Source: Novosphingobium flavum
GTDB lineage: Bacteria; Pseudomonadota; Alphaproteobacteria; Sphingomonadales; Sphingomonadaceae
Assembly (NCBI RefSeq): GCF_014230315.1
Contig: NZ_JACLAW010000004.1
Span: 124,001-188,000, forward strand
Direction: 5' to 3'
Length of the DNA stretch: 64,000 nucleotides
Shown: one piece after another, positions 46,908-55,928 of the stretch
Layout of the letters: every line of letters starts with the position of its first letter
How positions within the stretch are numbered: the first letter of the stretch is position 1
Notes under the pieces: model-generated
Told to the model about the DNA's origin: nothing
The model's input: only the letters and a program-made list of their open reading frames with translations
Databases searched by the model: none
Made by a program: the position numbers and the translations under genes

Positions 46908-48107
46908 TCAGGCAGCGGCGTGGAGGCGGGCGAAGCCGCGTTCGAGGTCGCCGATCAGGTCATCAACCTCTTCGAGGCCGACATGGAGCCGGATCGACGG
47001 CCCCGGCGCTTCCCATGTCACGGCCGAGCGCAGGTCGGACGGGTAGGTGGGCACGACGAGGCTTTCGTAGCCGCCCCACGAATAGCCGAGCTTGAACAGG
47101 TCCATGTGATCGAGCATCGCCGCGAACTGCTTGTCGGTGCAGGCATTGAGCACGATCCCGAACAGGCCCGAGGCGCCGTCATAGTCGCGCTTCCAGATGG
47201 CGTGGCCGGGGTCGGAGGGCAGGGCCGGATACATCACCCGCGCCACTTCGGGGCGGGCCTGGAGCCATTCGGCGATGGTGAGGGCAGACTGGTGGTGCTG
47301 CTTCATCCTGAGCGGCAGGGTGCGCAAGCCGCGCAGGGCCATGTAGACATCGTCCGGCCCGCCGCAGTAGCCGCTGCCCGAGGCCGTGGCCTTGACCGGG
47401 ATGAACGCCTCCTTGGTGCAGACGGCGATGCCGAGCATCAGGTCGGAATGGCCCGAGATATACTTGGTGGCGGCGTTGACCGAAACGTCGACCCCGTGTT
47501 CGAGCGGGCGGAAATTGACCGGGCTGCCCCAGGTGTTGTCGAACACGGTCTTGATCCCGCGCGCCCGGGCGATCTTGGTGATGGCCGGGACGTCAGTCAT
47601 CTCGAAGGTCAGCGAGCCGGGGCTTTCGAGGTAGATGACCTTGGTGTTGGGCTGGATCAGCGCCTCGATCCCGGCGCCGACCGATGGGCGGTAATAGGTG
47701 ATCTCGACCCCGAACTTGCGCAGGAAATCCTCGCAGAAGGCCCGGGCCGGGCCATAGAGGCTGTCTACGATCAGCAGGTGGTCACCGGCCGAGAGGAAGG
47801 CGGTGAGCGAGGCGCAGATCGCGCCGAGGCCGCAGCTGGTGGTGACCGCGCGGTAGCCGCCTTCGAGCAGGGTGACGGCATCCTCGAAGGCGCGGGTCGT
47901 GGCCGTGCCCTCGCGCCCGTAAGTGAAGCCCTCGTAAGCGCCCGAGGCGCGGTCGCGCCGGGTTTCGAGCAGTTCCTCGACGCTTTCGAACAGCACGGTC
48001 GAGCAGTGATAGACCGGCGGATTGACCACCCCGAAATTGGCGGAGGGATCGCGCCCGGCGTGCAGGGTCTGCGTGCCCCGGCCGAAGCGCGAAAGATCGG
48101 TCTTCAT
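46908..48107 (-). CDS. Cys/Met metabolism PLP-dependent lyase (cystathionine beta-lyase-like)
   Basis: The 399-residue product has the family fold: the N-terminal FTYGREGTATTRAFE, the nucleotide-binding LLIVDSLYGPARAF and the PLP lysine at residue 215 in NAATKYISGHSD. It belongs to the cystathionine beta/gamma-lyase branch and would cleave a C-S or similar bond of an amino acid. The start ATG 48107 is chosen because family homology begins there. It follows the SDR gene by 14 bp, so the two are co-transcribed with DUF3830 and ALDH. Confidence 0.85.
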   Translation of the reverse strand: MKTDLSRFGRGTQTLHAGRDPSANFGVVNPPVYHCSTVLFESVEELLETRRDRASGAYEGFTYGREGTATTRAFEDAVTLLEGGYRAVTTSCGLGAICASLTAFLSAGDHLLIVDSLYGPARAFCEDFLRKFGVEITYYRPSVGAGIEALIQPNTKVIYLESPGSLTFEMTDVPAITKIARARGIKTVFDNTWGSPVNFRPLEHGVDVSVNAATKYISGHSDLMLGIAVCTKEAFIPVKATASGSGYCGGPDDVYMALRGLRTLPLRMKQHHQSALTIAEWLQARPEVARVMYPALPSDPGHAIWKRDYDGASGLFGIVLNACTDKQFAAMLDHMDLFKLGYSWGGYESLVVPTYPSDLRSAVTWEAPGPSIRLHVGLEEVDDLIGDLERGFARLHAAA

Positions 48108-48121
48108 TGCGTGCGAACTCC

Positions 48122-48913
48122 TCAGATAATCGTACCGGAATCGACGACGATGTCCTGCCCGGTCATCATCCGTCCGCCCGGCCCCAGCAGGTGGAGCACG
48201 GCGCGGGCGACGTCTTCCTCGCTCACCAGCCGGCCGAGCGCGGTGCTGGCGACGAAGCGGTTGTAGGGCGCGTCCGGCTCCTCGCCGCTCCGCGCGGCGG
48301 ATTCGCGGAACAGGCGGCGCAGGCGCTCGCCATCGATCCCGCCGGGCGAGACCATGTTGACCCGGATCCCGTGCGGCGCGGCATCGAGCGCGGCCGAGCG
48401 GACGAGCCCGCGCACCGCCCATTTCGAGGCGGCATAGATGCCCTGCCCGGCCACGCCCTTGTGGCCATAGGTGCCGCCGATCACCACCACCTGGCCCGAG
48501 CCGCGCGCGACCATGCCGGGGAGCGCGGCGCCGAGCGCGTTGATCACGCCGAGCACGTTGATGTCGAAGCAGTGGCGATAGGCCGCCTCGCCGTTTTCCC
48601 AGATCGGCGCCTTGCCCGAACTGACGCCCGCCGCGCAGACCAGGGCGCCGGGCACGCCCATGTCGGCGGCGATGGTGGCGAAGGCGGCGGTGAGCGCGGC
48701 CATGTCGGTCACGTCGGCGGCATAGGCGCGGGCATTGCCGCCCACGGCCGCGGCAGCCGCCTGCCCGCCCGCCGCGTCTCGCCCGATCAGGGCCACGCGT
48801 GCGCCAGCGGCGACGAGGCCGTGGGCCAGCGCGAGCCCGAGCCCGCGCGTGCCGCCGGTGATGGCGATGGTCATGCCGGAGATCGATCCGTTGTGATCGT
48901 CGCTGACCGTCAT
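48122..48913 (-). CDS. SDR-family protein with Gly in place of the catalytic Ser (second)
   Basis: The 263-residue product has the cofactor motif TGGTRGLG, YAASK as Tyr-x3-Lys and the C-terminal TGQDIVVDSG. Thirteen residues before the tyrosine stands glycine (VVVIGGTYG) instead of serine, as in two other SDRs of the region. It is the first gene of a minus-strand unit leading through the PLP enzyme and DUF3830 to the aldehyde dehydrogenase. Confidence 0.84.
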   Translation of the reverse strand: MTVSDDHNGSISGMTIAITGGTRGLGLALAHGLVAAGARVALIGRDAAGGQAAAAAVGGNARAYAADVTDMAALTAAFATIAADMGVPGALVCAAGVSSGKAPIWENGEAAYRHCFDINVLGVINALGAALPGMVARGSGQVVVIGGTYGHKGVAGQGIYAASKWAVRGLVRSAALDAAPHGIRVNMVSPGGIDGERLRRLFRESAARSGEEPDAPYNRFVASTALGRLVSEEDVARAVLHLLGPGGRMMTGQDIVVDSGTII

Positions 48914-49173
48914 CTCGTGCGCGTCGTCCTGCTGCTCGCGCGGCTGGGCACCGCCCGTTCCCGGCTATCTACAGCATCCGGACTAATCTGCACCCCGTGT
49001 TGCGCCAAGGTGAAGTTTCGGCAGCGGGGCAGTACCAAAAAAACAACGCGCGAAGGTCCGGTGTTGGCTTAGGCATAGGACCTGTCGAACGGGCCGCCCA
49101 GTCGCGGCCAGTCGTTCGAGGCGGCTGGCGGGGCCCGCAATGTCCCGCTGCCGCGCTGCGATGGAGCCTATCG
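48914..49173. other. Intergenic region between divergent genes
   Basis: This 260-bp spacer separates the SDR (minus) and oxygenase (plus) genes. It contains a run of seven A at about 49037 but no clear promoter pair or hairpin that I could assign. Confidence 0.35.
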
Positions 49174-50172
49174 ATGAGCCGTTCCGCCGACGATGTTTCC
49201 GCTGCCCGGGCGATTTCGCTCGATGAAGTGCCGGTGATCGATTTCGCGCCGTTCCTGTCCGGCAGCGCCGGGGAGCGGCAGGCCGTGGCCGACGCGATCG
49301 CCGCGGCCTGCGAGGAGATCGGCTTTTTCTACCTCACCGGTCACGGCGTGCCCGAGGCGGCGCGCGACGACGTGTTCGCCGCGGCCCGCGCCTTCTTCGC
49401 CCGGCCCAAGGCCGAGCGGGCCGGCAGCGCGGCCACGCCCGAATGGTATCGCGGCTGGATCGGCGCCCCCGATGCCGACGGTTTTTCGCGCAACACCCGC
49501 CTGTTCGAGCAATACCGCATGCAGCACGAATGGCCTGCCGATCCCGAGGACATGGAGCACGCGGCGATCTTCGACCAGCCCAACCGCTTTCCCGCCGACA
49601 TGCCGGAATTCCGCCGCGCCAGCGAAGCCTATCTCGAGGCGATGGTCATCCTCTCGCGCGAATTGCTGCGGGCCTTCGCGCTCGGCCTCGGCCTGCCCGA
49701 GCACCGCTTCGACGATTGGTTCCGCCATCCCGCCTCGCAGTTGTCGATGAACTACTATCCGCTGCTGCCCGCCGGGGCGGACGACGAGGTTTCCAACATG
49801 GTGCCGCACACCGACGAGGGCCCGTTCACGATCCTCGCCCAGGGCGAGGTCGGCGGGCTGGAGGTCAAGCGCCGCGATGGGGCCTGGATCAAGGCCCCGC
49901 CGGTCGAAGGCGCCTATACCATCAACGTCGGCGACATGATGATGTGGTGGTCCAACGGCCGGTTCCTCTCCAACCTCCACCGGGTGCGCAACCGCGCCGG
50001 GGAGGAGCGCCTGTCCGTGCCCTATTTCGCCAATCCCGACCGTTCGGTGGTGGTGGCGCCCCTGCCCGAACTGGCCGGCGATGCGCCGGCCTATCCGGCG
50101 GTGAAGGTGGCCGATCATCTCGCCCGTTTCTATGCAACCCTCTCCAAGAACCCGCATGAAATCTATGGCTGA
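49174..50172 (+). CDS. Isopenicillin N synthase-family Fe(II)/2-oxoglutarate oxygenase
   Basis: The 332-residue product has the N-terminal block VPVIDFAPFLSGSAGERQ, the iron ligands His-x-Asp in VPHTDEGPFT and the distal histidine in NLHRVRNR, and RLSVPYF containing the 2-oxoglutarate-binding arginine and serine. It oxidises a small substrate with oxygen. ATG 49174 sits behind GGAG. Its 3' end overlaps the start of the hydantoinase A gene by 17 bases, so it belongs to that operon. Confidence 0.88.
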   Translation: MSRSADDVSAARAISLDEVPVIDFAPFLSGSAGERQAVADAIAAACEEIGFFYLTGHGVPEAARDDVFAAARAFFARPKAERAGSAATPEWYRGWIGAPDADGFSRNTRLFEQYRMQHEWPADPEDMEHAAIFDQPNRFPADMPEFRRASEAYLEAMVILSRELLRAFALGLGLPEHRFDDWFRHPASQLSMNYYPLLPAGADDEVSNMVPHTDEGPFTILAQGEVGGLEVKRRDGAWIKAPPVEGAYTINVGDMMMWWSNGRFLSNLHRVRNRAGEERLSVPYFANPDRSVVVAPLPELAGDAPAYPAVKVADHLARFYATLSKNPHEIYG

Positions 50173-52267
50173 TCTTCCTGACCAGACCGCGCCCCGCGCG
50201 CGGATCGGCGCCGACATCGGCGGCACTTTCACCGACGTCGTGCTGGAAACCGCCACGGGCCGTCATTCGACCAAGATCCTGACCACTTACGACGCGCCCG
50301 AGCGGGCCCTGCTCGAAGGGGTGCAGCTGCTGCTGGCCGAGGCCGGGCTGACCCCGGCCGATGTCGAGCTGGTGGTGCATGGCACGACTCTGGCGACCAA
50401 TGCCCTGATCGAACGGCGCGGCGTGGCGACGGCCCTGCTCACCACCGAGGGCTTCCGCGACGTGCTGGCGCTCGGCACCGAGAGCCGGTTCGACCAGTAC
50501 GACATCGCCATGGAAAAGCCCGAGGCGCTGGTGCCCCGGCGGCTGCGCCTCGGCGTGCCCGAGCGGATGGCCGCGACCGGGCAGGTCCTGCTGGGGCTCG
50601 ACGAAGGCGCGGTTCGCGCGGCGGCGGCGACATTCCGGGCCGAGGGCATCCGCTCGGTCGCGGTCGCTTTCCTCCATGCCTATGCCAATCCGGCGCACGA
50701 GCAGCGCGCGGCGGAAATCCTCGCCGAGGAAATTCCGGGTGTAAGCCTCTCGCTGTCCAGCGAAGTCTCGCCGGAAATGCGCGAGTACGAGCGCTTCTCG
50801 ACCACGGTGGCCAATGCCTATGTCCAGCCGATCGTCGATGCCTATCTGCGGCGGCTCGAAGGGCGCCTCGGCGAACTCGGCTTTGCCTGCCCGCTTTACC
50901 TGATGCTGTCCTCCGGCGGGCTGACCACGGTGGACATCGCCGCGCGCTTTCCGGTGCGGCTGGTGGAAAGCGGCCCGGCGGGCGGGGCGATCTTCGCCGC
51001 TTCCGTGGCGGCCGAGCGCGGCGCGGCGCGGGTCCTCGCGCTCGACGTGGGCGGGACCACGGCCAAGATCTGCCTGATCGACGACTATCGCCCCCAGACC
51101 TCGCAGGTCTTCGAGGTTGGCCGGGCTCACCGCTTCCGCAAGGGTTCGGGCCTGCCGCTGCGCATTCCCGTGGTGGAAATGCTGGAAATCGGCGCGGGCG
51201 GCGGCTCGATCGCCTCGGTCGACCGGGCCGGGCGGCTCGCCGTCGGCCCGCACAGCGCCGGGTCGGAGCCGGGCCCGGCGGCCTATGGCCGGGGCGGTAC
51301 GCGCCCGACCGTGACCGATGCCGACATCGTGCTCGGCCGGATCGAGCCCGCCCGCTTTGCCGGCGGCAAGGTGACGCTGAACCCGGCGGCTTCGCTGGCG
51401 GCGCTTTCCGCGCTCGGCATCTGGGACGGCAAGGCCGAGACCCTTGCCGTGGGGGTCAGCGAGATCGTTGACGAGACCATGGCCGGGGCGGCGCGGGTCC
51501 ATGCGGTGGAGCAGGGCACGACGCTGGAGGAGCGCAGCCTGATCGCCTTCGGCGGGGCGGCGCCGCTTCATGCCGCGCGGTTCGCCGAAAAGCTCGGGAT
51601 CAACGAAGTGATCATCCCGGCGGGGGCGGGCGTCGGCTCGGCCGTGGGCTTCCTGCGCGCGCCGGTAAGCTACGAGGTGGCGCGCAGCCATCACCTGCAA
51701 CTGGTCGACGGTGCCGATCTCGGAGCGCTCAACCTGCTGCTGGACGGCATGGCCGAGCAGGCCCGCGCGCTGGTCGACAAGGGCGCGCCCGGCGCGGCGC
51801 AGGGCGAACGGCGCGTGGCGCTCGGGCGTTATCAGGGGCAGGGCTTCGAGATTCCCTTCGACCTGCCCGAGGGCGGCCTGGCCGACGTCGGCCAACTGCG
51901 CGCCCGCTTCGAGGCGGCCTATCGCCAGCAATATGGCAACCAGGCGCTCGACCTGCCGGTGGAGCTGCTCACCTTCCGCGTCGCCGTCTCGGCCTCGGTC
52001 TGGCAGGGCGCCGCGCCCGGCGCCGTTCCGGCCGGGCGCTGGATCGAGCCCGACACCTTCCGCGAGGTGATCGATCCCGACGCGGGCGTGGCCATGCCCT
52101 TCGCGGTCGTCTCGCGCGAGGGGATGGAGCCGGGCGACGGCGTGCGCGGCCCGGCGCTGATCACCGAGCGGGAAACCACCACGGTCGTCTCGCCGCGCTT
52201 CGATGCGCGGATGGACGGCAACCGCTATCTCGTTCTCACCCGCCGCCCTGCGGAGACTCAAGCATGA
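50156..52267 (+). CDS. Hydantoinase/5-oxoprolinase family subunit A (HyuA-like, ATP-binding)
   Basis: The 703-residue product begins with the nucleotide-binding motif GADIGGTFTDVV and contains the later actin-like fold motifs VLALDVGGTTAKICLID and the block ESGPAGGAIFAA. HyuA-type proteins, with HyuB, hydrolyse cyclic amides such as hydantoins or 5-oxoproline using ATP, or carboxylate ketones. The N-terminal start is ATG 50156; ATG 50165 is equally possible. The stop overlaps the B-subunit gene by ATGA. Confidence 0.9.
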   Translation: MKSMADLPDQTAPRARIGADIGGTFTDVVLETATGRHSTKILTTYDAPERALLEGVQLLLAEAGLTPADVELVVHGTTLATNALIERRGVATALLTTEGFRDVLALGTESRFDQYDIAMEKPEALVPRRLRLGVPERMAATGQVLLGLDEGAVRAAAATFRAEGIRSVAVAFLHAYANPAHEQRAAEILAEEIPGVSLSLSSEVSPEMREYERFSTTVANAYVQPIVDAYLRRLEGRLGELGFACPLYLMLSSGGLTTVDIAARFPVRLVESGPAGGAIFAASVAAERGAARVLALDVGGTTAKICLIDDYRPQTSQVFEVGRAHRFRKGSGLPLRIPVVEMLEIGAGGGSIASVDRAGRLAVGPHSAGSEPGPAAYGRGGTRPTVTDADIVLGRIEPARFAGGKVTLNPAASLAALSALGIWDGKAETLAVGVSEIVDETMAGAARVHAVEQGTTLEERSLIAFGGAAPLHAARFAEKLGINEVIIPAGAGVGSAVGFLRAPVSYEVARSHHLQLVDGADLGALNLLLDGMAEQARALVDKGAPGAAQGERRVALGRYQGQGFEIPFDLPEGGLADVGQLRARFEAAYRQQYGNQALDLPVELLTFRVAVSASVWQGAAPGAVPAGRWIEPDTFREVIDPDAGVAMPFAVVSREGMEPGDGVRGPALITERETTTVVSPRFDARMDGNRYLVLTRRPAETQA

Positions 52268-53919
52268 GCCAGGCCCTTTCCGAACTGCGCAGCCAGGTCA
52301 TCTGGACCCGCCTGATCGCCATCGTCGAAGAACAGGCGCAGACCCTGATGCGCACGGCCTTTTCCACCACGGTGCGCGATGCCGGCGACCTCTCCGCCGC
52401 GCTGTTCGACCTTGAAGGCCGCCTGATCGCCGAGGCCGTGACCGGCACGCCGGGCCACGTCAATTCGATGGCGGCGGGCGTGCGCCACTTCATCGACCGC
52501 TTTCCGCTCGCCACCATGCAGGCGGGCGATCACTTCATCACCAACGATCCGTGGCTGACTGCCGGGCACCTCCACGACGTGACCGTGGTCTCGCCCGCGT
52601 TCCATGGCGGCAGGCTGGTCGGCCTGTTCGGGGTCTGCTGCCACCAGGTCGACATCGGCGGGCTGGGGCAGGGGCCGGACGGCCGCTCGATCTATGAGGA
52701 GGGGATCCAGATCCCGCTGATGAAGCTCGCCAGCGCGGGCGAGCTCAACGAGCCGCTGCTCGAGATCATCTGCCAGAACGTGCGCACGCCCTTGCAGGTG
52801 CGGGGCGACATCCTGTCCTATGTCACCAGCAACAATGCCGCCGTACGCCGCCTTTCGGCCATGCTGGGCGAATTCGCCATGGCCGACCTGCAGGGCGTGG
52901 CCGACTATATCGTCGACCAGTCGCTCGCCGCCTCGCGCACCGAGATCGCGCGCCTGCCGCAGGGCAGCTGGAGCAGCAGCCTGACCATCGACGGGTACGA
53001 TCGCCCGGTCACCCTGCGTGCCACGCTGACCATCGACGGCGAGAAGGTGCTGGTCGACTATGCCGGCTCCGATCCCTGCCTGCCGCGCGGGATCAACGTG
53101 GTGCTCAACTATTGCCGCGCCTACACCGTCTTCGCCCTGCGCTGCGTGATCAGCCCGGACGTGCCCAACAATGCCGGCGCGCTCGCCCCGTTCGAGGTGA
53201 CCGCACCCGAAGGCTCGATCCTCAACGTCCAGCGGCCCTGGCCGGTGGCGGCGCGCCACATCGTCGGGCAGATGCTGCCCGATCTCGTGTTCGGCTGCCT
53301 CTCGCAGGCCATTCCCGGCCGGGTTCCGGTCGAGGGCAGTTCGTGCCTGTGGAGCGTGCAGCTGCGCGGGCGCCTTCCGGCCGAGCAGCAAGGCCAGCCG
53401 GGCGAACTGTTCGATACGATCTTCTTCAATTCCGGCGGATCGGGCGCGCGGCCGGGGCAGGATGGCCTCTCAGGCACGGCTTTCCCCAGCGGGGTCCGGG
53501 CCATGCCGGTCGAGGTGACCGAGCACGGCGCCCCGATCGTGATCTGGCGCAAGGAACTGCTGCCCGACAGTGGCGGCGTGGGCGCGCAGCGCGGTGGGCT
53601 GGGCCAGCGGGTCGAGGTGGCGATGCGCGACGGCAGCCCGTTCGAGGTGCTGGCCATGTTCGAGCGGGTCGACCATCCGGCGCGCGGCCGCGATGGCGGC
53701 GGCGACGGTTCGGCGGGCGTGGTCCGCCTCGCCTCGGGCAGCGAAATGCGCGGCAAGGGCCGGCAGGAGATCCCGGCGGGCGAACGGCTGGTGCTCGACG
53801 TGCCGGGCGGCGCGGGGCAGGGCGATCCGCTGGCGCGCGAGCGCGAGGCCGTGGCCGCCGATCTGGCCGAGGGGTTCATTTCCGCCGAGGCGGCGCGCGC
53901 TACCTACGGGATCGAGTAG
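52264..53919 (+). CDS. Hydantoinase/5-oxoprolinase family subunit B (HyuB-like)
   Basis: The 551-residue product matches HyuB in length and in blocks such as FSTTVRDAGDLSAALFD, GDHFITNDPW, HLHDVTVVSP and the glycine-rich C terminus with VLDVPGGAGQGDP. It forms a heteromer with HyuA and holds the hydrolytic site. The two genes lie in the same operon as the IPNS-like oxygenase. Substrate choice among hydantoin, 5-oxoproline and related lactams is open; urease and DUF1445 nearby favour a nitrogen-rich ring. Confidence 0.9.
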   Translation: MSQALSELRSQVIWTRLIAIVEEQAQTLMRTAFSTTVRDAGDLSAALFDLEGRLIAEAVTGTPGHVNSMAAGVRHFIDRFPLATMQAGDHFITNDPWLTAGHLHDVTVVSPAFHGGRLVGLFGVCCHQVDIGGLGQGPDGRSIYEEGIQIPLMKLASAGELNEPLLEIICQNVRTPLQVRGDILSYVTSNNAAVRRLSAMLGEFAMADLQGVADYIVDQSLAASRTEIARLPQGSWSSSLTIDGYDRPVTLRATLTIDGEKVLVDYAGSDPCLPRGINVVLNYCRAYTVFALRCVISPDVPNNAGALAPFEVTAPEGSILNVQRPWPVAARHIVGQMLPDLVFGCLSQAIPGRVPVEGSSCLWSVQLRGRLPAEQQGQPGELFDTIFFNSGGSGARPGQDGLSGTAFPSGVRAMPVEVTEHGAPIVIWRKELLPDSGGVGAQRGGLGQRVEVAMRDGSPFEVLAMFERVDHPARGRDGGGDGSAGVVRLASGSEMRGKGRQEIPAGERLVLDVPGGAGQGDPLAREREAVAADLAEGFISAEAARATYGIE

Positions 53920-53932
53920 GGGCCCTAACTGC

Positions 53933-54919
53933 TCAGCCTTCCGGTTCGAGCGGGACCGGGCGATCGTCGTAATCGTCCTCCGCCTCGAACGGCGGCATGT
54001 CCGTCATCGGCAGGGTGCGGCAATTGTGCAGGTCGCCGGCAAGCTGTTCGGCGAACTTGGCGGCGGCGAGCGGCAGCGGGCGGCCCTTGAGCTGGCCCAG
54101 AACCAGCGGGCCATAGGTGCGGTCGAGGTCGCTGATCCGGCGCACGGCGAAGCGCGGATCGTTTTCCCAGATGGCGGCGCCGATATCGATCTGGAAGGTG
54201 ATCAGGTCGCTCGCCGCGACGATCTCGCCCAGCACGTCGAAATTGTTGGCCTCGACCACCACGTTCGGCTTGACCGAGCTGTTGGCGAGGCGGCTCTCGA
54301 TGATCTCGCGCCCGCCGAAGGCGATGTCGGGCATGGCGAGGTCGTACTGCGCGCATTCGCGCAGGCGCAGCACCGCCTTGGCCGCGAGCGGATGATCGGC
54401 CGCCATGATCGCCAGCAGGCCCTGCCCGACCGAGAGGATCGGCTGCAGCTCGGGATGGCGCAGCGGGCGGAAAATCAGGGCAAGGTCGATCTCGTACTCG
54501 GTCAGCGCGCGGACCGCGCGGACATGGTCGGTGACCATGATCTTGAACTTGAGATTGGGGTAGCGGTTGCGGAAATCGACCACGTGGCGCAGCACGAACG
54601 AACGCGCCACGGCATGGCTGCAGGCGATGCGGATGTCGCCGCGCTGCAGCCCGCCCAGTTCCTCGATCTGCGAATAGACCCGCGCCAGTTCGGCCGACTG
54701 GGTGCGGATCCAGCGGATGAACAGTTCGCCCGCCGCCGTCAGCCGCACCCCCAGCGAATGCCGCTCGAACAGCGGGGCAGACAGGTCGTGCTCCACGTCC
54801 TGGATGCGGCGCAACAGGGCCGACGGGGTCATGTTCAGCCGCTCCGCCGCCTGGCGGACGGAGCCGGCGCGGGCCACCTCGTCAATGTAGGCCCAGATCC
54901 TTTGATTGCGCAGAGCCAC
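53933..54919 (-). CDS. LysR-family transcriptional regulator
   Basis: The 328-residue product starts with a winged helix (residues 6-60: YIDEVARAGSVRQAAERLNMTPSALLRRIQ) followed by an effector-binding domain. The start is GTG at 54919, with GGAG seven bases upstream; a GTG at 54967 would add an unneeded 16-residue leader. It is divergent from the downstream SDR/dihydropyrimidinase genes and convergent with hyuB, a typical position for a pathway regulator. The ligand is unknown. Confidence 0.88.
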   Translation of the reverse strand: MALRNQRIWAYIDEVARAGSVRQAAERLNMTPSALLRRIQDVEHDLSAPLFERHSLGVRLTAAGELFIRWIRTQSAELARVYSQIEELGGLQRGDIRIACSHAVARSFVLRHVVDFRNRYPNLKFKIMVTDHVRAVRALTEYEIDLALIFRPLRHPELQPILSVGQGLLAIMAADHPLAAKAVLRLRECAQYDLAMPDIAFGGREIIESRLANSSVKPNVVVEANNFDVLGEIVAASDLITFQIDIGAAIWENDPRFAVRRISDLDRTYGPLVLGQLKGRPLPLAAAKFAEQLAGDLHNCRTLPMTDMPPFEAEDDYDDRPVPLEPEG

Positions 54920-55082
54920 GATTGTCTCCGTTCGGTTTTCGGCACCGATGCGCTGCTGTTTTAGCACAGCTAGGGCAACGGGTCATGGCCTATGCATGAG
55001 CACGAAGTTTCCAAGACGTCAAGAAATCAATCGAGATCGTCAGAAGTATTCAGAATAATTCATTCATCGTTCGGGGCATTTT

Positions 55083-55874
55083 ATGGACCTTGGGTTATCC
55101 GGAAAAGTTACGCTTATTACTGGTGCGGGCAAAGGAATGGGCCCTGCAATAACCAAGGCGTTCTGTTCGGAAGGTTCGTTCGTCGCAGTTATTGGCCGTG
55201 ATCTGAATGCTCTTGAAGTATTGAAGCAGGAATACAGTGAATTTGCTGATCGCATTTCCGTATTTTCCTGCGATGTGACCGACGCCGCCGATTGCGAGAA
55301 AGCCGCCGCCGCCGTGCTCGCCGCGCTCGGCCAGATCGACGTGCTGGTCAATGTCGCGGGGGGCACCGGCCCGGTCGGCATCCCGGCCTGGGAGACCAGC
55401 CCCGAGGCCTTCGACGAGATCGTGCGGCTCAACATGGCCGGCTGCTTCCACATGATGCGCGCCGTCCTGCCGGGCATGATCGCGCGGCGCTATGGCAAGA
55501 TCGTCAACGTCGGCGGCACTTTCGGGATGCACGGCCGCGCCGGGCGGATGGCCTATTCGGCCTCGAAGTGGGGCCTGCGCGGGATCACCAAGTCGACCGC
55601 GATCGAGGCGGGCCCGCACAACGTCAATGTCAACATCGTCGCCCCCGGCATGGTCGACGGGCCGCGCTTTCGCACGAAGGTCATGCCGGGCATGGCCGCC
55701 GCGCGCGGGATCACCGAAGACGAGGCGATCGCCGAGCACGCCGCCGAATATGCCCTGCGCCGGATCAGCCAGGCCGAGGACGTGGCCAATGCCTGCCTGT
55801 TCCTCGCCTCCGACGCCTCACGCCAGATCACCGGGGTCGACCTGCCGGTGGATGGCGGCTGGGCCGCCCTGTGA
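55083..55874 (+). CDS. SDR-family protein with AT-rich 5' third and Gly in place of the catalytic Ser (third)
   Basis: The 263-residue product has the cofactor motif TGAGKGMG and YSASK, but glycine in place of serine (IVNVGGTFG), as in two other SDRs here. The first ~185 bp and the ~90 bp before them are about 40-50% G+C with codons such as TTA, ATT and AAA, while the rest is about 68% G+C. The change is abrupt near position 55270. Part of its 3' half is nearly identical to the SDR at 40465 (24 identical bases around the SASK motif). It is divergent from the LysR gene and precedes the dihydropyrimidinase-like gene by 54 bp. Confidence 0.84.
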   Translation: MDLGLSGKVTLITGAGKGMGPAITKAFCSEGSFVAVIGRDLNALEVLKQEYSEFADRISVFSCDVTDAADCEKAAAAVLAALGQIDVLVNVAGGTGPVGIPAWETSPEAFDEIVRLNMAGCFHMMRAVLPGMIARRYGKIVNVGGTFGMHGRAGRMAYSASKWGLRGITKSTAIEAGPHNVNVNIVAPGMVDGPRFRTKVMPGMAAARGITEDEAIAEHAAEYALRRISQAEDVANACLFLASDASRQITGVDLPVDGGWAAL

Positions 55875-55928
55875 GATGATGGCGCGGGCGACTCGCTCGC
55901 CGGCGCCCCGAGAATGAAAGAGACTGCC

